A stretch of DNA of 64,000 nucleotides from contig CANQAE010000001.1 of the NCBI GenBank assembly GCA_947589465.1, forward strand, positions 1 through 64,000. Reading direction: 5' to 3'. Under the pieces are notes generated by a model. It made no database searches, had not been told where the DNA came from, and worked only from the letters and a program-made list of their open reading frames with translations. Shown piece after piece: positions 7,267 to 14,638 of this stretch. Both the position numbers and the translations under genes were made by a program. Within the stretch, counting starts at the first letter, position 1. Each line of letters opens with the position of its first letter. The stretch is from an uncultured Clostridia bacterium. Lineage in GTDB: Bacteria; Bacillota; Clostridia; Christensenellales; Pumilibacteraceae.

Positions 7267-8516
7267 CTTGCTATATCGGTGTTGTCCTCGGTTCGGTTGC
7301 GCAGTTCCTTTATTGGGTGCGGCGCCGTTTCGAAACGGTAATCCTCGCCGAATTCGCCTATATAACTGTTTATTACGTTGTGGCTGGCAACATATGAGGG
7401 CATCTTGTTTACCTGATTATTGTACTTAAAGAACTCGTAATCTTCGGGCAATTCGCTTACCTTGGTATAGTCTTCAAGAATAGCCGTATTGCGTATCGTC
7501 TTTGCCAGCACGTCCCGAACATATTGCTTGTTGCGGTCGGCATATTGATTGAAGGCGAGCAGTTCGGGGAATGTTCCCTCGCCTATCACTTCTTCGTAAT
7601 CCTTATTTTCGTACTGCGCAAGTAGCGTGCGTGCTTTTTGAAGGTGGCTGAGTTCTTGCGTAAGGCATTGTTCAAAGACTTTGCGAACGTTTTCGTCGGT
7701 TTCGTCGTTCATAAGGCTATAATAGAGATAGCACTCGGTATATTCGTGCATAAGCAGCCCTTCGAGCCAGGTGCAGTTGGTATCTATCAGCGAGCCGTAT
7801 TGAGATACGTGCTGTTCTTCTATCATCGCGATTTCCGTAAAAAGTTTGCGTCCCAGGTCGCTCGTATAGAAACTGCCCAAATTCATATAATAATTCATCG
7901 TCTGCTGTTCCGCGGCGGTAATTATCATTGTATTTAGTTTTGTAGCGAGCGTAGCCTTGTGCGCGTCTATATGCCTGCGTATATCATCATACGGATAGCG
8001 GTGCTCTGCGATAGTGGGTCTGCCCGGCATTATTTCAGTATAGCCGCCTACGAGCATTTCGCCTTTTTCGCCCTGTTCCATTTCCAATAAGTCCGAAAAT
8101 CTGTACAGGTGATCGAAATCTTCAAGTAGCGCAAAGTCGAGCGCCGAGCGCACATACTTATCTTTTTCAAGAAGCGCGAGATTTACCGTCAAATCTACCG
8201 CTAATTGCTCGTAACTTATGGTCACTTCGAGCAAATTTTCGTCTTTCGGTTTTAGCGACGTAAGTTTTTTTTGCTGCTGTTGCTCGCTTCGGCGCACTGC
8301 GGCGAGTTCTCGGCGCAAGTCGTTATTGTCGCAGTGGCGCGAAAATTGATGCCCGTACCAGACCGCTTCATATTCTGCGCCCGTAGCCAAAATTATGCGT
8401 ACTTTCGAATAGGGGTCAATTGCGTACTTATCGTACGGCTTTTGATAGATCTTTTTCCAATCTTCGTAGCACTTATCGATCTTTGGCGCTTTTTCATTAA
8501 ATGGATTAAAACTCAT
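7263..8516 (-). CDS. Ferritin-like four-helix-bundle protein, uncharacterised
   Basis: The 417-residue product is not one I can name. Its middle (about residues 185-310) has the exact spacing of a ferritin-like diiron bundle: a helix with glutamate (AAEQQTMNYY), a helix with ExxH (IAMIEEQHVSQY), a third with glutamate (MHEYTECYLYY) and a fourth with ExxH (LTQELSHLQKAR). I infer metal binding, perhaps oxidative-stress or iron related. The N-terminal ~180 and C-terminal ~100 residues match nothing I know. The ATG at 8516 has a strong GGAGGT site; upstream codons in the frame are AT-rich non-coding sequence. Monocistronic. Confidence 0.75.
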   Translation of the reverse strand: MSFNPFNEKAPKIDKCYEDWKKIYQKPYDKYAIDPYSKVRIILATGAEYEAVWYGHQFSRHCDNNDLRRELAAVRRSEQQQQKKLTSLKPKDENLLEVTISYEQLAVDLTVNLALLEKDKYVRSALDFALLEDFDHLYRFSDLLEMEQGEKGEMLVGGYTEIMPGRPTIAEHRYPYDDIRRHIDAHKATLATKLNTMIITAAEQQTMNYYMNLGSFYTSDLGRKLFTEIAMIEEQHVSQYGSLIDTNCTWLEGLLMHEYTECYLYYSLMNDETDENVRKVFEQCLTQELSHLQKARTLLAQYENKDYEEVIGEGTFPELLAFNQYADRNKQYVRDVLAKTIRNTAILEDYTKVSELPEDYEFFKYNNQVNKMPSYVASHNVINSYIGEFGEDYRFETAPHPIKELRNRTEDNTDIAR

Positions 8517-8736
8517 ATTATACCTCCGTAAATCCAATATACTTTGATTTTTGGCTTTTTGAGCGGTAAATATACTGAATTTTGCCAAAAATAAGTATAT
8601 GAATTTATAACTTAACTCAAAATGGATATTTTTCCGCCGACTGAAAATCTCCCTCAAAACCCGAAAGTTATTAAATTATAATGTTTATTTTTTTCAATCA
8701 TATGACAGTTCTTACGGAAGAAAGGACAAAAATAGA
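8517..8736. other. Left part of the AT-rich gap between the ferritin-like gene and parB
   Basis: Contains the ribosome binding site and presumed promoter of the ferritin-like gene (minus strand, a TATATT about 30 nt upstream of its ATG). No gene is visible. Confidence 0.35.
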
Positions 8737-8737
8737 G

Positions 8738-8793
8738 TTATCAACAATTTTATTAACAATTATACATACACTTATACACATATGGTGGAAAAA
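8738..8793. other. Array of DnaA-box-like 9-mers (candidate origin element)
   Basis: Four same-strand 9-mers lie at 8738 (TTATCAACA), 8750 (TTATTAACA), 8760 (TTATACATA) and 8772 (TTATACACA); a fifth on the other strand is GGTGGAAAA at 8785. They differ from TTATCCACA at one or two positions and repeat every 10-12 bp, about one helical turn. They sit in AT-rich DNA next to parS-like sites. An oriC role is an inference. Confidence 0.35.
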
Positions 8794-8836
8794 TCGGTCA
8801 GTTTTTCCAAGGGGAAGATTTTGAAAGATTTTTTGA

Positions 8837-8852
8837 TGTTTCATGTGAAACA
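8837..8852. promoter_or_regulatory. parS-like palindrome 1
   Basis: TGTTTCATGTGAAACA is a 16-bp near-palindrome one base from the Firmicutes parS form TGTTTCACGTGAAACA. It lies 180 bp downstream of the parB stop and is the expected ParB loading site. Confidence 0.8.
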
Positions 8853-8927
8853 TTTTTGGCTAAAAATAGTACTTTTTTGGACAAAATACTATTAATTTTA
8901 GTCAAGAATATACTATTTATGGAAAAT

Positions 8928-8943
8928 TGTTTCATGTGAAACA
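8928..8943. promoter_or_regulatory. parS-like palindrome 2
   Basis: An identical copy of TGTTTCATGTGAAACA, 91 bp after the first, between parB and site 1. Two identical copies beside parB make chance unlikely. Confidence 0.8.
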
Positions 8944-8945
8944 TC

Positions 8946-8983
8946 AAAAAACAGCCTTGTTCCATATGAAACAAGGCTGTTTA
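8946..8983 (-). terminator. parB terminator containing a parS-like palindrome
   Basis: The minus-strand hairpin arms AACAGCCTTGTT (8950-8961) and its partner at 8970-8981 end in a U-run (A-run 8946-8951 on the plus strand). The apex, 8958-8973, is TGTTCCATATGAAACA, itself a parS-like sequence with the same outer half-sites. Confidence 0.75.
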
Positions 8984-9028
8984 ACATTTATTAAGTAGTA
9001 TTATACGGTTTGTTGAACGATTTGATAT

Positions 9029-9898
9029 TTAATTGTTTTTTGTTTCGAGCGTATCTAAAAGATCTGCTATTCTGTCCAAATCGTCGCGATTGTAATAGTC
9101 TATGTATATGCGTCCTTTCTTATCGTTGCCCAGCACCGATACTTTTGTTGCAAATGCGCGTTGCATTCTTGCCACAAGGTCTTTCAGTTCGATACTTTGC
9201 TCCTGTTTTACCTTGGCTTTGGGGCTACGGTATGATTTTACAAGTTCCTCGAACTTTCGTACGCTCATTTTGCCGTCTGCACCTTTCAATGCGAGCGTAA
9301 GTTGAGCCTCAGGGTCGTCAAGCGAAATCAGCACCTTTGCGTGTCCTGCCGAAAGTCGCCCATTGGAGATGAGGTCGATTACGGTAGGGGGGAGGGTCAG
9401 CAAACCGATAGTGTTTGTTACCACCGTACGGCTTTTGCCTATTCTTTCAGCCACCTGCTCTTGCGTGTAATCGCACTCGTCCATAAGTTGCTTTATTGCG
9501 GTTGCCGTTTCAATCGGATTGAGATCTTCGCGCTGAATGTTCTCAATAAGAGAAATTTCGCGTATCTGTTCGCGCGTATAATTACGCACTATTGCAGGAA
9601 TTGTTTTTAGTCCCGCGCGTCTTGCCGCTCGCCATCTGCGTTCGCCTGCAATGATCATATAGCGTTCGCCTTTTGCAACCAATATGATCGGGGTGATTAC
9701 TCCGTGCATACGAATAGAGTTTACGAGTTCGGTCATTGCTACCTCGTCGAATACTTTTCGCGGCTGCTCCTCGTTGCGGTCGATCTTGTCCAATGCGATT
9801 TCGGTAGCCGAAGATTCCGCGCTTATTGCCTCGTCGTCGTCCAGATCGAAGTCGCCCAAAAGAGCGCCAAGTCCTTTGCCTAATCCTTTCATTGCCAT
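9029..9898 (-). CDS. parB: Chromosome partitioning protein ParB (Spo0J)
   Basis: ParB loads on parS as a CTP-dependent clamp and organises the origin region. The 289-residue protein begins with the family sequence KGLGKGLGALLG. The CTP-binding ParB/Srx domain has EQPRK, the ENIQREDLNPIE box and the arginine-rich GERRWRAARRAG. A helix-turn-helix follows (YTQEQVAERIGKSRTVVTNTIGLL), then a C-terminal dimerisation segment. AGAGGTGA precedes the ATG at 9898. The usual upstream partner parA (soj) is missing: the gene has its own promoter and tspO lies next. Confidence 0.95.
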   Translation of the reverse strand: MAMKGLGKGLGALLGDFDLDDDEAISAESSATEIALDKIDRNEEQPRKVFDEVAMTELVNSIRMHGVITPIILVAKGERYMIIAGERRWRAARRAGLKTIPAIVRNYTREQIREISLIENIQREDLNPIETATAIKQLMDECDYTQEQVAERIGKSRTVVTNTIGLLTLPPTVIDLISNGRLSAGHAKVLISLDDPEAQLTLALKGADGKMSVRKFEELVKSYRSPKAKVKQEQSIELKDLVARMQRAFATKVSVLGNDKKGRIYIDYYNRDDLDRIADLLDTLETKNN

Positions 9899-9928
9899 AT
9901 TGTCACCTCTTGTAAAAATTATATTACT

Positions 9929-9957
9929 ATTATACTATTTTTTATTACGTACGTCAA
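9929..9957 (-). promoter_or_regulatory. Promoter of parB
   Basis: On the minus strand TTGACG (9952-9957) and TATAAT (9929-9934) are 17 bp apart; the predicted start is about 25 nt before the ATG. This supports parB as a single-gene transcript without parA. Confidence 0.65.
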
Positions 9958-9998
9958 CAAAATTTATATAAAAATATTAGTTATGTAATCATAATTTA

Positions 9999-10026
9999 GA
10001 AAGGCGCAAAAAATGCGCCTTTTTTA
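9999..10026 (+). terminator. Hairpin with T-run
   Basis: AGGCGCA (10002-10008) pairs with TGCGCCT (10014-10020), followed by TTTTTT on the plus strand and by TTTCT on the minus strand. No plus-strand gene precedes it; it may end a long tspO transcript reading leftward. Confidence 0.5.
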
Positions 10027-10044
10027 AGGCGCACCGATAAAAAA

Positions 10045-10060
10045 TGTTTCACGTGGAAAT
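10045..10060. promoter_or_regulatory. Degenerate parS-like half-site
   Basis: TGTTTCACGTGGAAAT has a perfect left half and core of parS, but the right half carries three mismatches. It lies 147 bp upstream of parB. Confidence 0.35.
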
Positions 10061-10085
10061 ATTGCGCTTTCGGCGGCTAGTCATA

Positions 10086-10181
10086 CTACCGAGTTAATGC
10101 CAAACGCGCTACCGAATTAATTAGCCGCGAAGCCGATTTCGTTTGAACGGACTACCGAATTATGCAACCGTCTACCGAGTT
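10086..10181. repeat. Four copies of CTACCGARTT
   Basis: Direct repeats start at 10086, 10109, 10152 and 10172, all in the same orientation: CTACCGAGTTAAT, CTACCGAATTAAT, CTACCGAATTATG and CTACCGAGTTTTT. Spacings of 23, 43 and 20 bp are near multiples of two helical turns. The stretch lies between parB and tspO and contains no gene. Confidence 0.6.
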
Positions 10182-10249
10182 TTTGACTAACCGTGAAACT
10201 TGTTAATGCCGAGCGTGCCGAGATTATAATCGAAACGCAGAAGGCAAAG

Positions 10250-10750
10250 TCAGGCGTTGAGAACGATCACCATAACCGTTTGGAAAGCGGTGAATAACAG
10301 CCAACCCCAATAGGGCAAGAGCAATACCGAACTTAACGGCTTAAAGAAGAAGCCAATGGTGACGAGCGAAGTTACGACCGCCGCCATAAGAGCGTTAATA
10401 ACGAAGGCGACGGTAAAATCGACGTTGAAGAACAGAAAAGGCCAGAGAAGATTGAGGGCGAACTGAACGCCCCAAAGGACGATCGCAGCCGTTTTCATGG
10501 ACTGTTCGGCGGGCGAAAGCGGCACGCTCGTAATGATGAGGAACAAAGAAATTCCGATCAGGACGTAAAGGACCGTCCAAATTACCGAGTACGCCCAATC
10601 GGGCGGAGCGAAAGAGGGCATATTGATGCCCTTGTTGTCGTAGCCGCCGCTCAAAAAGCCGCTCAAAAAGCCGGCTGCCAAGGTTGACAGCACGCACACG
10701 AAAAACGTCAAAACGTTAGAATGTTTTTTTAATGTAACCGAATCTTGCAT
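10250..10750 (-). CDS. tspO: TspO/MBR-family membrane protein
   Basis: A 166-residue, five-helix membrane protein of the TspO (tryptophan-rich sensory/translocator) family, which binds porphyrins and related ligands. Family features are MPSFAPPDWAYSVIWTVLYVLIGIS near residues 50-75 (shown here in part: PSFAPPDWAYSVIW) and ALNLLWPFLFF. Five hydrophobic segments fit the fold. The frame can be extended upstream by 53 codons, but that part runs through GGCGCATAACTTTTT repeats and is not protein-like, so I start at the ATG 10750. No clear Shine-Dalgarno. Its physiological role here is unknown. Confidence 0.88.
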   Translation of the reverse strand: MQDSVTLKKHSNVLTFFVCVLSTLAAGFLSGFLSGGYDNKGINMPSFAPPDWAYSVIWTVLYVLIGISLFLIITSVPLSPAEQSMKTAAIVLWGVQFALNLLWPFLFFNVDFTVAFVINALMAAVVTSLVTIGFFFKPLSSVLLLPYWGWLLFTAFQTVMVIVLNA

Positions 10751-10771
10751 AGTGGTAGTATGCTTCGAACG

Positions 10772-10940
10772 AAAAAAGTTATGCGCCTGTTTTCTTCGGC
10801 GCGGACGTAAAAAATCGTAAAACCGCCCCAAATTTGCGTGCGGCGCGGGCGCAAAAAGCAAATAAACGTCTAAAAAGTTATGCGCCATATTTTTGTCGCG
10901 CTCGCCCAAAAGCGTGAAACCGTCTAAAAAGTTATGCGCC
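10772..10940. repeat. Three copies of AAAAAGTTATGCGCC between tspO and uppP
   Basis: The 15-mer occurs at 10773-10787, 10872-10886 and 10926-10940. The last two are extended to an identical 20-mer, CGTCTAAAAAGTTATGCGCC (10867-10886 and 10921-10940). All are in one orientation, immediately upstream of tspO (minus) and touching the uppP stop. They could be operators or a small repeat element. Confidence 0.6.
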
Positions 10941-10942
10941 CC

Positions 10943-11692
10943 CTAAAAAATATGCAAAAACAGGTCGTTGACGATCAAAAAAGCGGATAGCGCCGTGAGG
11001 TAGACGGCGAAAAAGTCGTATGCGCCTGCCGAGAGCGACAGCATGAATTTCACCGCAAAAAGCCCGCTGAAAAACGCCGCCGCGAAGCCGCAAAGGGTTG
11101 GGAGAAATTCGAGCGAACCGACGCCTTCGGTAATGACGTCGATAAGCGCAGAACCAACAATTATGGGAATAGACAGCAAAAAACTGAACGAAACGGATTT
11201 TTCGCGATCGTTGCCGAGCATAAGCGAGGCGGAAACGGTGGAACCGCTTCGAGAAATGCCTGGAAGCGCCGCGACGCCTTGAACGCACCCGATTATAACG
11301 GCGTCAAGATAGCCTATCTCCCGCTTTTTCGGTTTTACCATGCCGCCGACAAGGAGCATGAGGGCTGTGATAAGGAAGCAAGTGGGCAGAAATCGTCCGT
11401 CTAACGAGTCGAGCATAAATCCTTTGAGCGCAAGCACGATGAGCGCGGAGCACAGAGTGGCGACGATAATGGGACCCCACTTCTTCGGGGTAGTTACGAC
11501 TTCGGCGATCTGTTTTCGCATTACGGCGACCACGGCGAGCAGGGTGGCAAGGTGCATAATGAGCGTAAACCCCATATCGCTTTCCACGCCCATAATGCGT
11601 TGGCAAAGCAAAATATGTCCACTGCTCGAAATCGGTAAAAATTCGGTAAGACCTTGAATAATGCCGACAATAACGGCTTGAAAAACAGTCAT
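10943..11692 (-). CDS. uppP: Undecaprenyl-diphosphatase UppP (BacA)
   Basis: An integral membrane phosphatase that recycles undecaprenyl pyrophosphate, the lipid carrier of cell-wall synthesis; it confers bacitracin tolerance. The signature (E/Q)GLTEFLPISSSGHL is present as IIQGLTEFLPISSSGH near residues 10-25. The second motif PGISRSGSTV lies near 155-164, both needed for catalysis. Several hydrophobic helices span the 249 residues, slightly short for the family (~265-280). An 82-codon upstream extension of the frame is basic, covers a tandem duplication and has no homology, so I start at MTVFQAVIVGI. No Shine-Dalgarno is visible. Confidence 0.93.
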   Translation of the reverse strand: MTVFQAVIVGIIQGLTEFLPISSSGHILLCQRIMGVESDMGFTLIMHLATLLAVVAVMRKQIAEVVTTPKKWGPIIVATLCSALIVLALKGFMLDSLDGRFLPTCFLITALMLLVGGMVKPKKREIGYLDAVIIGCVQGVAALPGISRSGSTVSASLMLGNDREKSVSFSFLLSIPIIVGSALIDVITEGVGSLEFLPTLCGFAAAFFSGLFAVKFMLSLSAGAYDFFAVYLTALSAFLIVNDLFLHIF

Positions 11693-11735
11693 AATAAAAA
11701 TATATTGTTTGGACCCCTGCAATATGCCCGAATAT

Positions 11736-11777
11736 CGTTTTGACAAAAGGCAAGAGCGTTTTGACAAAAGGCAAGAG
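11736..11777. repeat. 21-bp perfect tandem duplication
   Basis: Two adjacent identical 21-bp units (11736-11756 and 11757-11777) share the core TTTTGACAAAAGGCAAGAG. They lie in the divergent gap between uppP and purE. Each carries TTGACA on the plus strand, but no -10 box follows at the right distance. Confidence 0.75.
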
Positions 11778-11878
11778 CGGCGTTGTTTTACCACGAAAAT
11801 TTTTCCTCTTTGACGCCATTCGAGCCGAAAACGCTCCCGTAAATTTTTGCCTGTCGCAACTTTTATATATATATTCGC

Positions 11879-11907
11879 TTGCTTTTGAAAGCGGTTTGGA
11901 GTATAAT
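11879..11907 (+). promoter_or_regulatory. Promoter of the purine operon
   Basis: TTGCTT (11879-11884) and a perfect TATAAT (11902-11907) are 17 bp apart. The leader is only ~35 nt, too short for a guanine riboswitch, and no PurR box is evident, so the mode of purine control is unclear. Confidence 0.6.
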
Positions 11908-11949
11908 AATTACGTGTTTTTTCGATAAGAAAACGCATAAGGAGTTTTT

Positions 11950-12432
11950 ATGGCAACAGTTGAGATCATAATGGGAAGCAAAAGCGATATCGAATCGACG
12001 ATGCCCGCCGTAAATATCTGCAAAGAATTCGGCGTTGACGTTTCGGTTCGCGTTATGAGCGCGCACCGCACGCCCGTCGAAGTGACCGAATTTGCCCGAA
12101 ACGCAAAACGTAGCGGCACAAAGGTGATAATAGCCGTCGCGGGCAAAGCCGCGCATCTTGCGGGATTTATTGCCGCGAACACCGTTTTGCCTGTTATCGG
12201 GTTGCCTGTCAAGAGTTCGTTTATGGACGGAATGGACAGTTTGCTCTCCACGGTAATGATGCCGAGCGGCGTTCCCGTAGCGACCGTTGCGGTCGGGGGC
12301 GGGCTTAATGCGGGGCTTCTCGCCGTGCAGATCCTCGCCGTTGCGGACGAGGGACTTGCCGAAAAACTTTCGGCTTACAAGCAGAAGATGCGCGACGACG
12401 TAATAGCCGCCGATAAAGAAATTAATATATAG
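11950..12432 (+). CDS. purE: 5-(carboxyamino)imidazole ribonucleotide mutase PurE
   Basis: PurE shifts the carboxyl group of N5-CAIR to CAIR in de novo purine synthesis. The 160-residue class I protein begins MATVEIIMGSKSD (phosphate loop GSKSD) and has the catalytic SAHRTP motif, AGKAAHLAG and GLPVKSS, then MPSGVPVATVAVG. No purK is in the operon; purK may lie elsewhere or CO2 may be used directly. An AAGGAG site precedes the ATG. First gene of purE-C-F-M-N-H-D-L. Confidence 0.96.
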   Translation: MATVEIIMGSKSDIESTMPAVNICKEFGVDVSVRVMSAHRTPVEVTEFARNAKRSGTKVIIAVAGKAAHLAGFIAANTVLPVIGLPVKSSFMDGMDSLLSTVMMPSGVPVATVAVGGGLNAGLLAVQILAVADEGLAEKLSAYKQKMRDDVIAADKEINI

Positions 12433-12444
12433 AGGTGTACCGAA

Positions 12445-13203
12445 ATGGAAAAAAAGGAATTGATCTACGAAGGAAAGGCGAAAAAAGTTTTCGCCACCGA
12501 CGATCCCGAACTCGTGATCGTAAGTTATAAGGACGACGCGACGGCTTTCAACGGACTCAAAAAAGGCACGATAGCGGGCAAGGGCGTCGTTAACAACCGT
12601 ATGTCGAATATGCTCATGCGACTTCTCGCGAAAAAAGGAGTTCCCACGCACTATGTGGAAGAACTTTCGGATAGGGACACGCTCGTTAAAAGAGTAAAGA
12701 TAGTTCCGCTCGAAGTTATCGTCCGCAACGTTTCGGCGGGTTCGTTTGCAAAGCGTTACGGCGTGGAAGAAGGAATACCCTTTGACAGACCCACCATCGA
12801 GTTCTCGTACAAATGTGACGCTCTCGACGATCCGCTCATCAACTCGTACCATGCCCGCGCATTGAAACTCGCCACCGACGAGGAGATCGCGACTATCGAG
12901 AAGTACGCGTTCAGGGTCAACGACGTTCTCAAAGAGTTCTTCGCCGAACTCGGAGTACGCCTCATAGATTTCAAACTCGAATTCGGGCGATTGGCGGACG
13001 GCAAGATAGTGCTTGCAGACGAAATTTCGCCCGACACCTGCCGTTTCTGGGACGCAAAGACGAACGAAAAACTCGACAAGGACAGATTTAGGCGCGACCT
13101 GGGTGGCGTAGAGGACGCATATAAGGAAATTTTCGCCCGTGTGACGAAAGAATTGGACGAAACGGAAAAAACTTGTAAAACGTGCAAACAGGAGAACAAA
13201 TAA
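12445..13203 (+). CDS. purC: Phosphoribosylaminoimidazole-succinocarboxamide synthase PurC
   Basis: PurC (SAICAR synthetase) joins aspartate to CAIR using ATP. The 252-residue protein opens with [14 protein letters not shown], has [11 protein letters not shown], the nucleotide-binding [15 protein letters not shown] and the substrate motif [15 protein letters not shown] short cysteine-containing tail ([10 protein letters not shown]) extends past the conserved core. It begins 12 bp after purE. The following enzyme purB is not in this window. Confidence 0.96.
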   Translation: MEKKELIYEGKAKKVFATDDPELVIVSYKDDATAFNGLKKGTIAGKGVVNNRMSNMLMRLLAKKGVPTHYVEELSDRDTLVKRVKIVPLEVIVRNVSAGSFAKRYGVEEGIPFDRPTIEFSYKCDALDDPLINSYHARALKLATDEEIATIEKYAFRVNDVLKEFFAELGVRLIDFKLEFGRLADGKIVLADEISPDTCRFWDAKTNEKLDKDRFRRDLGGVEDAYKEIFARVTKELDETEKTCKTCKQENK

Positions 13204-13210
13204 TACTCGA

Positions 13211-14626
13211 ATGGAAGATCATATTTCCGGAATTCACGAAGAATGCGGTATCGTCGGCATAATGAGTCCGACGAAAAAGGCGCTTGCTTACGATATTTAT
13301 TTCGGGCTTTTCGCCCTTCAACACAGAGGGCAGGAGAGCGCGGGAATAGCGGTAAGTTACGACAGCCGAAAAATAAATTACTACAAAAAAATGGGGCTCG
13401 TCAACGACGTTTTCGAGGAGGAAAACCTCAAAGCGTTCCCCGACGGAAACTGCGCCATAGGACACGTGCGCTATTCGACCACGGGGTCGAGCAACGTCGT
13501 CAACGCTCAGCCCGTCGTCTTTTACGGCAGGTTCGGGCGAATGGCGGTCGCGCATAACGGCAATATCATCAACTGCGACAGTTTGAAAAGCGCAATGATG
13601 AAGAAGGGGCACGTTTTTCAAAGTTCGATAGACAGCGAAGTCATAGCGTCGCTCATCAATTTGAACAGCGAAGAAAATCTGCGGGACGGCGTGCTTAAAA
13701 CGTGCGCTCAACTCGAAGGCGCGTATTCGCTCGTCATTATGGCGGACGGCAAACTTATGGCTGTTCGCGACAGGCACGGACTCAAACCGCTCGTTATGGG
13801 AAGGCGCGGCGACGACATCGTTTTCGCGAGCGAAACTTGCGCGCTCGATTCGCTCAACGCCGAATTCGTGCGCGACATTAAGCCCGGCGAAATTGTCACC
13901 GTTGACGAGGATATGAACATTACAAGCACGTTTATGCAAAATATCGAAAGACATTCGTGCGTGTTCGAATACGTTTATCTCGCCCGTAGCGATTCCACTA
14001 TCGACGGCAGATCGGTTTACGATATGCGTTACGATTGCGGCAGATACCTTGCCGAACTTTACAAAATAGAGGCGGACGTCGTTGCGGGCGTTCCCGACTC
14101 CGCGATAGTTGCGGCGCGGGCGTACAGCGAAACTACCGGACTTCCGCTCGTTGACGCGCTCAGCAAGAACAGATACGTCGGCAGAACGTTCATTCAGCCG
14201 TCGCAGTCGCTGCGCGAAAACGGCGTTCGCGTCAAACTCAACGCGATAAAAAACAACATTAACGGCAAAAGGCTCATTTTGATAGACGACTCTATCGTTC
14301 GCGGCACCACTTCGAAGAAGATAATCAAGTTGCTCAGGGACTGCGGAGCGAAAGAGGTCCATATGCTCATAGCCTCGCCCGTCGTCAAATATCCGTGCTT
14401 CTTCGGCGTGGATATGGATTCACGTGACAAACTCATAGGCGGATACAGGACCGAGGAGGAGATATGCGCCATAATAGGTGCGGACAGTTTGCATTATCTG
14501 CCCATCGAATATCTCATAAAAGCCTGCAAGGGCAAAAAATGCGATTATTGCGCCGCTTGCTTCGACGGCAAATATCCCGTCGATGTCGAAAAATACAATT
14601 GCGGCAAATTCGTTTTGGAAATATAA
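13211..14626 (+). CDS. purF: Amidophosphoribosyltransferase PurF
   Basis: First committed step of purine synthesis: PRPP plus glutamine to phosphoribosylamine. A short propeptide precedes the nucleophile cysteine in EECGIVGIM (Cys12), so processing is expected. The glutaminase domain has HRGQESAGI and GHVRYSTTG. The PRTase domain has the PRPP loop LIDDSIVRGTTS. Cysteines near 257, in KYPCFFGVD and in CDYCAACFDGKYP match the four [4Fe-4S] ligands of the B. subtilis type enzyme, so the protein is probably oxygen-sensitive. Confidence 0.96.
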   Translation: MEDHISGIHEECGIVGIMSPTKKALAYDIYFGLFALQHRGQESAGIAVSYDSRKINYYKKMGLVNDVFEEENLKAFPDGNCAIGHVRYSTTGSSNVVNAQPVVFYGRFGRMAVAHNGNIINCDSLKSAMMKKGHVFQSSIDSEVIASLINLNSEENLRDGVLKTCAQLEGAYSLVIMADGKLMAVRDRHGLKPLVMGRRGDDIVFASETCALDSLNAEFVRDIKPGEIVTVDEDMNITSTFMQNIERHSCVFEYVYLARSDSTIDGRSVYDMRYDCGRYLAELYKIEADVVAGVPDSAIVAARAYSETTGLPLVDALSKNRYVGRTFIQPSQSLRENGVRVKLNAIKNNINGKRLILIDDSIVRGTTSKKIIKLLRDCGAKEVHMLIASPVVKYPCFFGVDMDSRDKLIGGYRTEEEICAIIGADSLHYLPIEYLIKACKGKKCDYCAACFDGKYPVDVEKYNCGKFVLEI

Positions 14627-14638
14627 GGAGGCGTTTTT

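Noticed and set aside
10045-10060. A fourth full parS site
   Set aside because: Only the left half and core match; three mismatches in the right half, so I list it only as a degenerate half-site.
10086-10181. CRISPR array
   Set aside because: The repeated unit is only ~10 bp with 10-30 bp between copies, and no cas genes are nearby.
10751-10909. N-terminal extension of TspO by 53 codons
   Set aside because: It is translated from the GGCGCATAACTTTTT repeats, and the family homology begins at the later ATG.
11693-11938. N-terminal extension of UppP by 82 codons
   Set aside because: Covers a 21-bp tandem duplication and a basic non-homologous stretch; the conserved family start is at MTVFQAVIVGI.
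11693-11949. Origin of replication at the divergence point uppP/purE
   Set aside because: The strand switch is here, but I found no DnaA-box-like sequences in this gap.
11908-11949. Purine (guanine) riboswitch before purE
   Set aside because: The leader is about 35-40 nt, too short for the aptamer, and the conserved loops are absent.
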